Below are positions 8,698 to 18,256 of a stretch of 64,000 nucleotides of DNA, in pieces. The notes beneath the pieces are model-generated. The model was not told the DNA's origin. It made no database searches and worked only from the letters and a program-made list of their open reading frames with translations. The stretch is from Pseudomonas gingeri (GTDB taxonomy: Bacteria; Pseudomonadota; Gammaproteobacteria; Pseudomonadales; Pseudomonadaceae), in contig NZ_JACAPR010000013.1 in NCBI RefSeq assembly GCF_013385635.1, positions 234,836 to 298,835 on the forward strand, written 5' to 3'. Position numbers and translations under genes: made by a program. Position 1 is the first letter of the stretch. Every line of letters begins with the position of its first letter.

Positions 8698-10299
8698 CTA
8701 GAATGCCGCAACCGCGCCATCCGAGCGTGGGTCGGCGCCACCTTCCAGGCTGCCATCCGGGTAGCGCAGCGCACACCCGGCATGCCCGCAGACCTCGTCA
8801 AAAGCGTCGAGCATTTCCACCTGATGGCCCTTGCTGCGCAATTGCTCGACGGTCTCGGCAGGAAAACGGCTCTCGAGTTTCAAGCTGTCCGATGATTCAC
8901 CCCACGTTCGGCCAAGCAGCCAGCGTGGCGCGCTGACCGCGGCCTGCGGGTTCAGGCCATGAACCACCGTGCGAGTGAATACGGCCGACTGGCTTTGAGG
9001 TTGCCCGTCGCCGCCCATGTTGCCGTACACCATCGTGCGCCCGTCATTCAGATGAGCGAGTGCCGGGTTGAGGGTATGGAAGGGTTTTTTGCCGGGCAGC
9101 AGACAGTTGATGTGCGTCGGGTCAAGCGAGAACGACGCGCCTCGGTTCTGCCAGTTAACGCCGCTGTCGGCGAGCACCACGCCCGAGCCGAATTCGTGAT
9201 AGACGCTCTGGATCATCGACACCGCGTTGCCCTGTTCGTCTATTACCCCCATCCATACGGTGTCCGCCGGGCCCTTGCCATTGCCCCATGCCGCAGCCAC
9301 CTGCGGGTCGATGACGTCTGCCATGCCTTGCAGTGCTTGCGGGGTCAGAAAACTCGCGGGATCGACGCTCATGTGCAGAGGGTCGGTGATGTGTCGGTCG
9401 CGCACGTTGAAGGCTTGTTTCACCGCCTCCACGGCGCTGTGCACATAGGCTGCGCTCAGGTGGTCTGCATCACTGTCCTTCAGACGATCCATGATGCCGA
9501 GGATCATCAGGGACACCAGGCCCTGGGTGGGCGGCGGCATGTTATAGACCTGCCCCTGGCTGTGGGTCAGTTGCAGCGGTTGGCGCTCCACCGCGGCATG
9601 GGCATGGAAATCCTCCAGGCGCAGAGGGCTGCCAATGTGCTCAAGCTCCCTGGCCATGTCGGTGGCCAGGTCTCCCCGGTAGAAATCACTGAGCCCCTGG
9701 CCGGCCAAGCGCTCCAGGGTGTCGGCGAGCCGGGGCTGGCGGAACAGTGAACCAACCCCGGGCACATCGCCGTCCGGCAAGAAGACAGCCGAAAAACCGG
9801 GAACCGATTGCAGCTGCGCTGACTTTGCCACCGTACAGCGATGCTGGCTGGCGGTCACGGGCACGCCCTGGCGCGCATAATAGATGGCATCACCGAGCAG
9901 GCGTGACAACGGCAGTCGGGTCGGCATGTACCGACTGGCGACCTCAAGGCTGCGCTCCCAGGCACTGACCGTGCCGGCCATCGTTAATGCAGCGCTCGGC
10001 CCGCGGAACGGGATCGTTTTTTGGCCGGAGTAAAAGTCTCGACTGCCCGCCTTCGCCGCAGCGCCGCAGCCTTCGACTCCGATAACCTGCGGCCCTTCAG
10101 GGGTTGCGATGGAGAGCAGCCAGAAGCTGTCTCCGCCGATCCCGTTCATGTGTGGATAAGCGGCTGCAATGGTTGCAGCGGCTGCCACCATCGCTTCAAT
10201 GGCATTGCCGCCTTCGCGCAATACCGCAAGCGCCGATTGCGAAGCCAGGGCATGCGGTGCAACCGCCATTCCCCGACGGCCTCTGACAGGATTTTGCAT
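8698..10299 (-). CDS. Gamma-glutamyltransferase-like acylase (Ntn hydrolase)
   Basis: This 533-residue protein from the ATG at 10299 has the full length of the gamma-glutamyltransferase/cephalosporin acylase family. AGG precedes that ATG by about 10 bases; a GTG at 10332 is less likely. The expected self-cleavage nucleophile is the threonine in GPADTVWMGVIDEQGNAVS, followed by the substrate-pocket region FGSGVVLADSGVNWQNRG. I see no signal peptide, so it is probably cytoplasmic. Members hydrolyse gamma-glutamyl or related amide bonds. It is last in a leftward operon after RidA and an ABC importer, so it may open an imported amide. Confidence 0.88.
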   Translation of the reverse strand: MQNPVRGRRGMAVAPHALASQSALAVLREGGNAIEAMVAAAATIAAAYPHMNGIGGDSFWLLSIATPEGPQVIGVEGCGAAAKAGSRDFYSGQKTIPFRGPSAALTMAGTVSAWERSLEVASRYMPTRLPLSRLLGDAIYYARQGVPVTASQHRCTVAKSAQLQSVPGFSAVFLPDGDVPGVGSLFRQPRLADTLERLAGQGLSDFYRGDLATDMARELEHIGSPLRLEDFHAHAAVERQPLQLTHSQGQVYNMPPPTQGLVSLMILGIMDRLKDSDADHLSAAYVHSAVEAVKQAFNVRDRHITDPLHMSVDPASFLTPQALQGMADVIDPQVAAAWGNGKGPADTVWMGVIDEQGNAVSMIQSVYHEFGSGVVLADSGVNWQNRGASFSLDPTHINCLLPGKKPFHTLNPALAHLNDGRTMVYGNMGGDGQPQSQSAVFTRTVVHGLNPQAAVSAPRWLLGRTWGESSDSLKLESRFPAETVEQLRSKGHQVEMLDAFDEVCGHAGCALRYPDGSLEGGADPRSDGAVAAF

Positions 10300-10355
10300 A
10301 TCACTACCTGAGAAAAAAGGAGCCGTAGCCACGGCCCCTTCGGTTCATAAAACGC

Positions 10356-10751
10356 TCAAGGACGGCGAGCGATAAAGTCGATTTCCACCAAGGCCTCACG
10401 GGCTAGCCCGGTGGTGCCGATGCAGGTGCGCGCCGGGCGCTTGCCGACCGGGAAGTAGTTGGCATAGAGCGCGTTGAACGTCTCGTAATGACCATAGAAA
10501 TCCGTGAGGAACGCCCGTGCCGACACCACGTGTTCCAGGCCCAGGCCCAGGCCTTCAAGCACCACCTTCAGGTTATCGAAGGTTTTATGGGTTTGCGCCT
10601 CAATGCCTTCTGGCAAGGGCGAGCTTTCGTTGCCCGGATCAATCGGCAATTGCCCGGTGACAAATACCCAGCCATCGACCTCGCAGGCATGGGAAAACGG
10701 AGCGACCGGAGCCGGCGCGCCAGCGAACATATGAAACAGTGGAGCTGACAT
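10356..10751 (-). CDS. RidA/YjgF family reactive-intermediate deaminase
   Basis: The ATG at 10751 gives a 131-residue protein of standard RidA size. It has the family phrases VFVTGQLPIDP, TFDNLKVVLEGLGLGLEHVV and GKRPARTCIGTTGL, including the conserved arginine that binds the substrate carboxylate. RidA proteins hydrolyse enamine/imine intermediates made by PLP enzymes. Here it lies between an ATPase and a gamma-glutamyltransferase-like gene, in a cluster regulated by a PLP-type MocR protein. Confidence 0.92.
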   Translation of the reverse strand: MSAPLFHMFAGAPAPVAPFSHACEVDGWVFVTGQLPIDPGNESSPLPEGIEAQTHKTFDNLKVVLEGLGLGLEHVVSARAFLTDFYGHYETFNALYANYFPVGKRPARTCIGTTGLAREALVEIDFIARRP

Positions 10752-10771
10752 TAAAGAACCCTCTATGCACG

Positions 10772-11548
10772 TTAAAAAGCTTGTAGAAAACGTGAGACCA
10801 ACTCGTCGTGCTGGCCGTGAAAAAAATCGTGGGTGGCGGCTTCGACACGAATGACGCCGCCTTGCAGAAAGTGCACGGTGTCGGCCACCCGCTCGACAAA
10901 CCCCATGTCGTGGGACACGGTGAGCGCGGTGCAGCCGGTGTCTTTCACATAGCCGCGAATCAGGTTGAACACCCGCAGGATATTTTCCGGATCCTGATTG
11001 GCGGTGATTTCGTCGAACAGCAACACATCCGGGCGCAGGCATATCGCCCGAGCAATCGCCACGCGCTGACGCTGCCCACCGGACAAGGCGCCGACGTCTT
11101 TGTCCGCATGCTCCAGCAGCTCGAGTGCGCCCAGCAGGTGCTGCGCCCACTCGTTGGCCTCCCGACTTGAACGGCCTGCCAGCTTGACCTGCGGGTGCAC
11201 GAGGTTTTCCCGCACGCTGAAATGCGACCACAGGTTCGATTGCTGGAACGCCACGCCAATCCGGCGACGCTCCTGGGGTCCGAGGCGCATATCGACGCCA
11301 TGCTCGATCGCCCCTCGGCGACTGTCCAACGCCATGGCGACGTACCCGCCGGCGATCGGCTGCAGCCCGGCAATCGAGTTGAGCAAGGTGCTTTTACCTG
11401 CACCGCTTGGCCCGACCACCACGGCAATCGAGCCGGCCGCCACTTTCATACTGAGGTCGTTGAGCACCGCCGGTGCGTTGACCTGCGCCTGACCGTGCGA
11501 CGCGGCGTAACGGGCGGTCAAACGGGTTATTTCAATTCCGGATGACAT
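10772..11548 (-). CDS. Amino acid ABC transporter ATP-binding protein
   Basis: This 258-residue ATPase has Walker A GPSGAGKST, signature LSGGQRQR and a Walker B region LLFDEITANQDPE, all intact. It directly abuts the permease stop codon with no gap. It energises the importer made with the next permease and substrate-binding protein. A degraded copy of the first 25 or so codons of this gene occurs again near 44275-44352. Confidence 0.92.
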   Translation of the reverse strand: MSSGIEITRLTARYAASHGQAQVNAPAVLNDLSMKVAAGSIAVVVGPSGAGKSTLLNSIAGLQPIAGGYVAMALDSRRGAIEHGVDMRLGPQERRRIGVAFQQSNLWSHFSVRENLVHPQVKLAGRSSREANEWAQHLLGALELLEHADKDVGALSGGQRQRVAIARAICLRPDVLLFDEITANQDPENILRVFNLIRGYVKDTGCTALTVSHDMGFVERVADTVHFLQGGVIRVEAATHDFFHGQHDELVSRFLQAF

Positions 11549-12229
11549 TTAATTCCTCTCCACGAACACGCGATCTTCATAGCGTTTTGCGAGCAGCGCG
11601 AAGGGAATGACCACCAGCGCGTAGCACAGCGCGACCATGGTGTAGACCTCCAGCGTCTTGTAGGTCTGGTTGATCACTTCCTGCGCGGTATTGATGATCT
11701 CGAACACACCGATCACCGACGCCAGCGACGACATCTTCAGCGTCGTGTAGTACTGCCCCATCAGCGGCGGTATCGAATTGCGCACGAAATGCGGTAGCGA
11801 GAAGTACAGGAATGTCTGCAGCGAGGTGTAGCCCATCGCCCGCGCGGCCTGCATTTCGCCGCGCGGCATGTTGCGCAGGCTGGAACGGAAGATTTCCGCG
11901 GCGAAGGGCGACAGGTTTATCCCCAGCGCCAGGATGGCCGTCCAATAGGAGCTGATATTGATGCCCAGCAATGGCAAGCAGTAATACATCCATACCAGTA
12001 GCACCAGCGCCGGAATCGACAGCTGCAGATAGACGAACAAGGTACTGAATGCCCATAGAGGCGTGAGTATCAGGCCACGCTTATCGATAGCGCGGGCGGC
12101 CCCCATCAGCACCCCGAGCACCGTGCCCAGCACAATTGCCAGCAGCGAGATTTCCAGGGTCAGGACGATGCTCTTGGCAAACACCCAGCGAAATGCCCAG
12201 ACCGCGCCAAAATCGAATGAATAATTCAA
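11549..12229 (-). CDS. Amino acid ABC transporter permease
   Basis: This 226-residue inner-membrane permease has about five hydrophobic segments and an EAA loop (RGEMQAARAMGYTSLQTFLY). Only one permease gene is present, so it may form a homodimer. It sits between the ATPase and the substrate-binding gene on the same strand. About half of this gene has a degraded duplicate at 43947-44277 on the opposite strand. Confidence 0.92.
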   Translation of the reverse strand: MNYSFDFGAVWAFRWVFAKSIVLTLEISLLAIVLGTVLGVLMGAARAIDKRGLILTPLWAFSTLFVYLQLSIPALVLLVWMYYCLPLLGINISSYWTAILALGINLSPFAAEIFRSSLRNMPRGEMQAARAMGYTSLQTFLYFSLPHFVRNSIPPLMGQYYTTLKMSSLASVIGVFEIINTAQEVINQTYKTLEVYTMVALCYALVVIPFALLAKRYEDRVFVERN

Positions 12230-12286
12230 CGTTGATTCCTCTTGCCGACCAACGGATACGCGTCAATACACGTTGGCCGGCAATGA

Positions 12287-13156
12287 CTATTTGAGGGGCT
12301 GTACGGTGTTGGCCGGCATCAGGAACGGCACGGTGGCGTATTCCGGCTTGGCCATGATTTGCGCCATGCGGCCGGTGCTCTGCAGGTAGTCCAGCGAGGC
12401 ATTGAGGAAGTTCAGCAGCGGTTGGTCTTCGGTGCGCACGGCCCAGGCGATGGGTTGGATGTTCCACGGTTTACTGGCGAACACATCGATCAGGTCGGGG
12501 TTCTTCGCGGTGTAGGACTTGACTACGTAGTGGTCCGAAAGCGCCACGTCGGCACGTTGCGACGATACTTCCATCAGCGCGGATGTCAGGTCGGCCGACT
12601 TGATCACTTTCAATGTGGCGTGGGTGAAGCGCGACTTGGCGAAGTCGTAGCTCTGCTCGCCCGAGACCACGGCAATGGTCAGGCCCGGCTGGTCGAGTTG
12701 CATCACGTCGGTGATGTGCGCGAAACGCTCGTCGCCCTTGCGGGCCACGGCCGAGTTACCCAGGTAGAAAATCGGTTGTGTGAAGGCCGCCGCAGTGGCC
12801 CGCGGGATGGTCTTGAAGGTGCCGGAAATGCTGATGTCGTATTTGTGCGCCTTGAGCCCCACGGCAAAGTTGGCCCAGTCAGTGGCCACATAAGTGATGT
12901 TTTCAGGCGGGATGCCGGCTTCCTTGGCAATGGCTTCAATCACGTCCGGGAAAAAACCCACGATCTTGCTGGTGGCCAGGTCGCGGTGTGTGAGGTCATC
13001 GTAAGGGATGTAGCCCACTGTCAGTTTTTTCTGGCTAAGGATGGTCGACAGGGTGTCATCAGCGTAGGACGCGCTGCTGAATAACAGTGCGCCCGCCACC
13101 AGTGCGGCGCACAGACGACGGGTAGTACGAGCGTAAGCGGAAATCGCGAAGTTCAT
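12287..13156 (-). CDS. Periplasmic substrate-binding protein of amino acid ABC importer
   Basis: This 289-residue protein has a signal peptide (residues 1-32, ending SSASYADD) and a family 3 solute-binding fold (LTVGYIPYDDLTHRDLA, DISISGTFKTIPRAT). It would capture the ligand and deliver it to the adjacent permease. It is the first gene of the leftward operon and is transcribed divergently from the MocR regulator. The ligand is probably an amino acid or a small amide given the downstream enzymes. Confidence 0.92.
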   Translation of the reverse strand: MNFAISAYARTTRRLCAALVAGALLFSSASYADDTLSTILSQKKLTVGYIPYDDLTHRDLATSKIVGFFPDVIEAIAKEAGIPPENITYVATDWANFAVGLKAHKYDISISGTFKTIPRATAAAFTQPIFYLGNSAVARKGDERFAHITDVMQLDQPGLTIAVVSGEQSYDFAKSRFTHATLKVIKSADLTSALMEVSSQRADVALSDHYVVKSYTAKNPDLIDVFASKPWNIQPIAWAVRTEDQPLLNFLNASLDYLQSTGRMAQIMAKPEYATVPFLMPANTVQPLK

Positions 13157-13427
13157 GGTCGTTCCTCACTAGGGTTAGCTTGAATGCAGACAATTCAAGA
13201 TTGACTGCATACAAGCGAGTACCGTGCCACTTACAAAAGTCCGGATAGCCTGGATTCATTGTCTGTAAAAGGCATTTTTTTCTTCGGACAATCCGGCTTT
13301 TTCAGCAAAAATTCTCGATTTTTATTGCCCCAATACTGCACACACCCGCACCAAAAAAGTCATCCATTACAAAGCACACATTTAGGATATTGTATGTATC
13401 GATCCTACCTGACGAGGCCACGCTTCA
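13157..13427. promoter_or_regulatory. Divergent promoter region of transporter operon and MocR regulator
   Basis: This 271-bp gap is AT-rich in its centre and must hold both promoters. On the minus strand TTGAAT with a downstream AT-poor spacer precedes the substrate-binding gene; near the regulator there is TTGTATGTATCGATCC. I could not define the operator, but MocR proteins usually bind repeated sites in such divergent gaps. Confidence 0.4.
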
Positions 13428-14813
13428 ATGACATTCAGCATTACCCACGCCCTGCACCTGCCTGGCCCCCGTTACCTGGCAATTGCCGACACCGTTCAGC
13501 GCGCGATCAACCTGAGCGAGTTGCTGCCCGGCGACCGCCTGCCCACCCATCGCGAGATGGCGCAGCAATTGAACGTGGATGTGGGCACCATCACCCGTGC
13601 CTATGCGGAGCTGAAACGACGCGGGTTGATCGCGGGCGAAGTCGGGCGCGGTTCATTTATCCGACACCCCAAAGCTGAAGCGCCCGACACCCTGGGAACG
13701 GCGATGGGCGAGCGATTTATTGATCTGTCCCACAACTTTCCTTCCAGCAGCCCGCAGAACCCCGAGCTGCGTGACATGGCCGAGGCGTTGCGCGGGCAGT
13801 TTGACCTGCCTTCGCTGATGAGCTTTCAGGCCGATGTCGGCCACGCGCTGCACCGCGCAGAAATCGCGCGCTGGCTGGCGGGTTTCGGGATGGACGCCGC
13901 ACCGGCCGACATTGTGCTGACGGCCGGCGCACAACATGCGTTGCTGCTGGCGCTGCAGGCGACCACCGAGGCCGGGGATATCGTGCTGGCGGAGCGTCAC
14001 ACCTATTACGGCGCGATATCGGCCTGCTCGATGCTGGGGCGAACCATCGAAGGGGTCGACACCGATGATCAGGGCCTGCTGCCGCAAGCGCTGGATGCAG
14101 CGTGCCGACGTACCGGATCCAAGGTCCTGTATTGCATGCCGACCTTGCAGAACCCGACCACCGCGACCATGAGCCGTGACCGGCGTGAAGCTATTGTCCA
14201 GGTGTGTAAAAAGCACGATGTCACCATCATCGAAGACGATGTCTATGCCTTCCTGCTGACCGAGCCGTTGCCCACGCTCTGGTCTTACCTGCCCAAACAG
14301 ACGCTGTACATTTCCAGCCTGTCGAAGATCGTCGGCCCGGGACTGCGGGTCGGTTTTGTCGCCACTCCCCGGCAGTGGCAGGGACGAATCGGCGCCGCAT
14401 TGCGCTCGACCACATTGATGGCGCCGGCGCTGATGGTGGAGCTGTCCACGCGCCTGATGCGGGATGGGGTGATGGCCCGTATGGCAAGCGCCCGTCGAGA
14501 GCAGGCACGTGACCGCCAGCGCTGGGCCCGCGCCATTCTCCCGCCGGAGCGGGCAGTCACCCACCCGGAGGCGTTTCACATTTGGCTCAAGACCGGCCCG
14601 TCGTGGAGCTCCACCGATTTCGCCGCCGTTGCCCGCGAGCGCGGGGTAGGCGTGGCGGCGGGCAACCTGTTTTCCCTCGACCCGGCGCGCAGAGAGAATG
14701 CGGTGCGCATCTGCGTGTCGGCCGCCAGCGATCAGGCGGCATTAACCACGGCGCTGGGTACGTTGATGGAGTTGCTTACGGATGGCCCACTGCTGGGGGG
14801 AGCATTGGTTTGA
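13428..14813 (+). CDS. MocR-type regulator: GntR winged helix fused to PLP aminotransferase domain
   Basis: This 461-residue protein has an N-terminal winged helix (residues about 10-80, with DRLPTHREMAQQLNVDVGT and TITRAYAELKRRGLI) and a fold-type I aminotransferase-like domain. The PLP lysine is K300 in YISSLSKIVGPGLRVGF. MocR proteins sense amino compounds through PLP and control adjacent catabolic or transport genes. It is divergent from the SBP-permease-ATPase-RidA-GGT operon, which is its likely target. Confidence 0.92.
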   Translation: MTFSITHALHLPGPRYLAIADTVQRAINLSELLPGDRLPTHREMAQQLNVDVGTITRAYAELKRRGLIAGEVGRGSFIRHPKAEAPDTLGTAMGERFIDLSHNFPSSSPQNPELRDMAEALRGQFDLPSLMSFQADVGHALHRAEIARWLAGFGMDAAPADIVLTAGAQHALLLALQATTEAGDIVLAERHTYYGAISACSMLGRTIEGVDTDDQGLLPQALDAACRRTGSKVLYCMPTLQNPTTATMSRDRREAIVQVCKKHDVTIIEDDVYAFLLTEPLPTLWSYLPKQTLYISSLSKIVGPGLRVGFVATPRQWQGRIGAALRSTTLMAPALMVELSTRLMRDGVMARMASARREQARDRQRWARAILPPERAVTHPEAFHIWLKTGPSWSSTDFAAVARERGVGVAAGNLFSLDPARRENAVRICVSAASDQAALTTALGTLMELLTDGPLLGGALV

Positions 14814-15040
14814 TCGCGACCAACGCCCTCACCCATCGGGCCACTCAACACAGCAATAATCTTCGAGCAGGAGCGGCCTTCCTCGGCCTCAACTTTTGGC
14901 GTCTAAACCCGCCTTCGTGGCACCTCGTCATCAGTCCACTGGCTGTTGGTCGTCCTGCAAGTCCATCCCAGTTGATAGCCTGCGATCAATCGTCAGTGCC
15001 ACTTCATTACCCCGAGGTGGCCACGTTCAGGAGATTGGTC

Positions 15041-15480
15041 ATGAGCAACAGATCAACTGCATTGATCGTTGGCGCCTCCCGCGATCTGGGTCTAGCGCTC
15101 GCCGAGGAATACTGCACCCGTGGCGGGTAGGTCATTGCCACCTGCCGTGGCAGCTCGCAAGGGCGGACCAAATTGCATCGACGCTTTGGCGCTTCACTCG
15201 AGATCGAGCAAGTCGACACCGTCTACATCGGCCAACTCGGGCCACGAAACCGAACCGAAAGACTGCTCGCCCACATCCAGGCCCCTCCCCTCTGCTGCCG
15301 GGACTGGCCAGGCTTCATGACCCCATGGGCCTGGACGTCGGTGGAGACGGCCCGGAGTCCGTGGCGCTAGAGGTGCTGACGGAAATAACCGCTGTGCTCA
15401 ATGAGCGCAGCGGCCAAATGTTGAAGTGGCGGGAACGTCCGATCCATGATTCAGAGCTGCGCATCACAGCCTCAAACTGA
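15041..15480 (+). pseudogene. Short-chain dehydrogenase (CsgA-like) pseudogene
   Basis: An ATG at 15041 with AGGAG upstream starts a Rossmann motif (ALIVGASRDLGLALAEEY). An in-frame TAG occurs at 15128-15130, where relatives normally have a tryptophan before VIAT. The frame continues afterwards with recognisable SDR sequence (VIATCRGSSQ, LEIEQVDT). The family C-terminus (DPMGLDVGGDG, SVALEVLTEI) appears in another frame at about 15315-15480. So the gene has a nonsense mutation, a frameshift and a large internal loss. Confidence 0.7.
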
Positions 15481-15529
15481 TCGCGCAGCATTATTCAGAA
15501 AGATCGATCCGACTCAAGCACTGGCCAGT

Positions 15530-15949
15530 TTACGGGGATCGACAGGCAACTTGCGCAGGCGCCTGCCCACGTTGATCGACACTCACCTGCGCCACTTGAG
15601 CGGCATAAGTACCGAAGCAGAATGTCAGGGCGACACCCCTGCCATGACCCTTTTCCAGGGGCGTTCCCCACCCTGAGTTTTGCGCGACAGCCTCCAGCAC
15701 TTTGCGCGCCCGAGGGTGCTTTTCCAGCAGTGCAAGGCGATAGGCCACGGGGTCTTGGCCGGCACTGCTGGCCAGTTCATCGATGAACCCTTCGACCATG
15801 AACACGTTTTGCGTATGCCCGACACCTCGCCAGAAACCGGTGGTAATTCCTGCAGGCGGCTCATGCCGGATGTAGCTGACACCGATATTGGGAATAATCG
15901 TAGGGGCCACTCGGGTCGCGTATGGCGTCGCCATCGTCGAAAACGACAT
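15530..15949 (-). pseudogene. Fragment of a molybdopterin-binding aldehyde/isoquinoline oxidoreductase large subunit
   Basis: The reading frame carries WRGVGHTQNVFMVEGFIDEL, then AGQDPVAYRLALLEKHPRA and GRGVALTFCFGTYAAQVAQV. These phrases are typical of the middle-to-late part of the xanthine dehydrogenase-family molybdenum subunit. Only about 140 of the usual 700 or more residues remain, and no cofactor or iron-sulphur partner is nearby. It is a relic in the debris zone. Confidence 0.65.
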
Positions 15950-16023
15950 TTATGCCGACCTGGATCCTTCCGGCCAGCAGACGCTGAGTCCCCTCCCAAA
16001 AGCGAAATATTGCACCGCATTGA

Positions 16024-16112
16024 GGTAGGGTAATACCTACCAAAACCACCGGAATGACCACCCCAAAATAAGCACCGCCCGATGGTCAGTCGCTGCGACT
16101 GGTTAGTATGAT
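16024..16112 (+). promoter_or_regulatory. Shared promoter module, copy A
   Basis: GGTAGGGTAATACCTACC at 16024-16041 is a dyad with perfect 6-bp arms. A GATGG block starts at 16081 and a -10-like TATGAT lies at 16107-16112. The same arrangement recurs at 22563, 32962 and 34773. Copies A and B are nearly identical over about 165 bp. Here it points at a collapsed chemoreceptor remnant. Confidence 0.65.
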
Positions 16113-16181
16113 TCTCGACATGAAACGCTGGCTCCAGCATTGTTTGACGAGTCGAGTCATCTGCAGGAAAAACCATATTGT

Positions 16182-16301
16182 GAACAGACCAACCTGTTGG
16201 CGCTCAATGCTGCGGGTGCAAACCAGGCCAGCACTTCGAGCCAGGATCTATCGTGCCTGGCTATTTCGTTCAATAACCTGGTGAGCCAATTCAGGCTTTA
16301 A
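16182..16301 (+). pseudogene. Collapsed chemoreceptor remnant
   Basis: The frame encodes EQTNLLALNAA, the invariant hairpin tip of methyl-accepting chemotaxis proteins, followed almost at once by a receptor C-terminus (SFNNLVSQFRL and stop). Everything before the tip and nearly all the descending helix are missing. It lies directly behind promoter copy A, so it is probably what is left of the gene that this promoter drove. Confidence 0.7.
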
Positions 16302-16495
16302 GTCCGGGAAGCTCCACTTCCCAGAAGAGTCAGTGGCGTACATCGATACGTTGAATAGTGATGCAAGGACAGTCCTTAAGCGCATGGAATATGCTGAATG
16401 ACAACTTCATCATTTGAGCCGACACCTGCGTGGTTCGGACGGGCTACTCCAACCTCTAACACGTCGAAAACGCAAGCATTTACTTGGAGTGATTT

Positions 16496-18121
16496 ATGTT
16501 TCTCAGGGCACTCAACCTCGCACCTCGTTCGATTTTATGCTTCGGATCTTTCTGCCTGTTGATTATTGTCATTGGGCTGCTCACATTGATACAAGCGTCC
16601 GCATTGAATAATGCAGAAGACTTGGTCGAAACCAACATTCTTCCGACTATCGAGATACTCGGAGAGCTTGATAAAAACTTCATCAGCCTTCGCCCTCACA
16701 ATGCCAACTTACGTAGCACGCTCGAAACTGAAGAAATCAAAACCCAGAGCCTGGATGCCATCGCGACGTTATATTCCAGCACTCAGAAAAAAATCAAACT
16801 CCTGTCAAAACTAATCTCCCCCGAAGGAAAGGCGGCGTTCAATGAGCTCGAAGCCAGCATCCGGGACTTCAACGCCATCGAAGAAAAATACCTGGTCTTT
16901 ATCAATGGCAACGACTTGATCGGGGCCAACAGATTCACGGTGACGGACGTGCGACCAGGCATCGACAAGGTGTCCTCCGGCATCCAGGCACTGGTCAAGC
17001 TGGGTGAGATCAAAGCCAAAGAGGCCGGTAAAGCAGCCGATGCTGTCTATCTGCAGACGCAAGTCATGGTCAGCGTGTTGATCGTCACGTCGTTGCTTGC
17101 GACGGTGCTGCTGGCGTGGCTGTACACCCGCAGTGTCACGGTTCCGCTGGGCCAGTCCCTCGAGATTGCCAGACGTATTGCCAACAACGATTTCAGCCAG
17201 TCCATTGTGGTCAGCGGTTCCGATGAACTGGCCAAATTGCTGGCAGCGCTGGTTACCATGCAGACCAACCTGCGCGAGACAATTACTCAGATTGGCGGGT
17301 CATCGACGCAGTTGGCCGCCACCACCGAGCAACTGTACGCGGTGACGGAGGATGCCTCCAAAGGGATGATTCGTCAGAACAATGAAATCGAGATGGCCGC
17401 CACGGCCGTCACCGAGATGAGCGCTGCGATCGATGAAGTCGCCAGCAACGCGGCACTGGCCTCTGACGCGGCGACCCGGTCCAGCGCGAGCGCTTCGAGT
17501 GGTCGTAGCCGCGTTGATGAAACCCTCTGCGCTCTCGGCCTGATGGTCTCGAGCGTGCGTTCCACCTCCAACGAGGTCAAGCGGCTGGCCGTCATGGCCG
17601 TGGACATCAGCAAGGTGCTGGAGGTGATCCGCGCCATATCCGAGCAGACCAACCTGCTGGCCCTGAACGCGGCGATTGAGGCCGCGCGTGCCGGAGAGGC
17701 TGGCCGTGGCTTCGCCGTGGTGGCGGACGAGGTACGGGCGCTGGCCCATCGCACTCATGTCTCGACCCGGGAAATCGAGCAAATGATCGCCAACATCCAG
17801 ACCGGGACCGGTAATGCCGTGGCGTCCATGGACCAGACCACCGTGCAGGCGGAAAACACCTTGCGCCTGGCGGAGGCGGCGGGTCAGGCCCTGGCAGAGA
17901 TCACCGAGTCGATCACGCAGATCAACGAGCGCAACCTGCTAATCTCGACGGCTGCCGAGGAACAGGCGCAGGTCGCTCGAGAAGTGGACCGGAACCTGAT
18001 CAGCATTCGCGACCTGTCGACGCAAACCGCTACCGGCTCACACCAGACTGCCATTGTCAGCGGCGAGTTATCGAAGCTGGCCGTGAGCCTCAATCATTTG
18101 GTTGAACACTTCAGGCTGTGA
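16496..18121 (+). CDS. Methyl-accepting chemotaxis protein (four-helix-bundle sensor)
   Basis: This 541-residue receptor has a first membrane segment (about 12-35), a helical periplasmic region of about 150 residues like 4HB sensors, a second membrane segment (about 187-210), HAMP and a signalling domain. The tip EQTNLLALNAAIEAARAGEAGRGFAVVADEVRALA is intact. GGAGTG precedes the ATG. The ligand is unknown. It is the first intact gene after the debris zone and begins a run of signalling genes. Confidence 0.93.
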   Translation: MFLRALNLAPRSILCFGSFCLLIIVIGLLTLIQASALNNAEDLVETNILPTIEILGELDKNFISLRPHNANLRSTLETEEIKTQSLDAIATLYSSTQKKIKLLSKLISPEGKAAFNELEASIRDFNAIEEKYLVFINGNDLIGANRFTVTDVRPGIDKVSSGIQALVKLGEIKAKEAGKAADAVYLQTQVMVSVLIVTSLLATVLLAWLYTRSVTVPLGQSLEIARRIANNDFSQSIVVSGSDELAKLLAALVTMQTNLRETITQIGGSSTQLAATTEQLYAVTEDASKGMIRQNNEIEMAATAVTEMSAAIDEVASNAALASDAATRSSASASSGRSRVDETLCALGLMVSSVRSTSNEVKRLAVMAVDISKVLEVIRAISEQTNLLALNAAIEAARAGEAGRGFAVVADEVRALAHRTHVSTREIEQMIANIQTGTGNAVASMDQTTVQAENTLRLAEAAGQALAEITESITQINERNLLISTAAEEQAQVAREVDRNLISIRDLSTQTATGSHQTAIVSGELSKLAVSLNHLVEHFRL

Positions 18122-18256
18122 ACTATGCGGGGCTCGGCAGCTTGAATAAAGCCGCTCTCCGTACCCGGTAGTTTTGAGAAGACACCCAGTACGCGTCGAG
18201 AACCAAAGGCTCAACGGCCCCGAGATCGCGCTCAATTTCGATGAGATCCCCCCCAT

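Noticed and set aside
10356..11231. A 291-codon frame including RidA
   Set aside because: The N-terminal part is an out-of-frame shadow of the ATPase gene. RidA starts at 10751.
15625..16176. A 183-codon minus-strand ORF, similar to one at 22356-22733
   Set aside because: The similarity between the two comes from the duplicated promoter module (copies A and B), not from a conserved protein.
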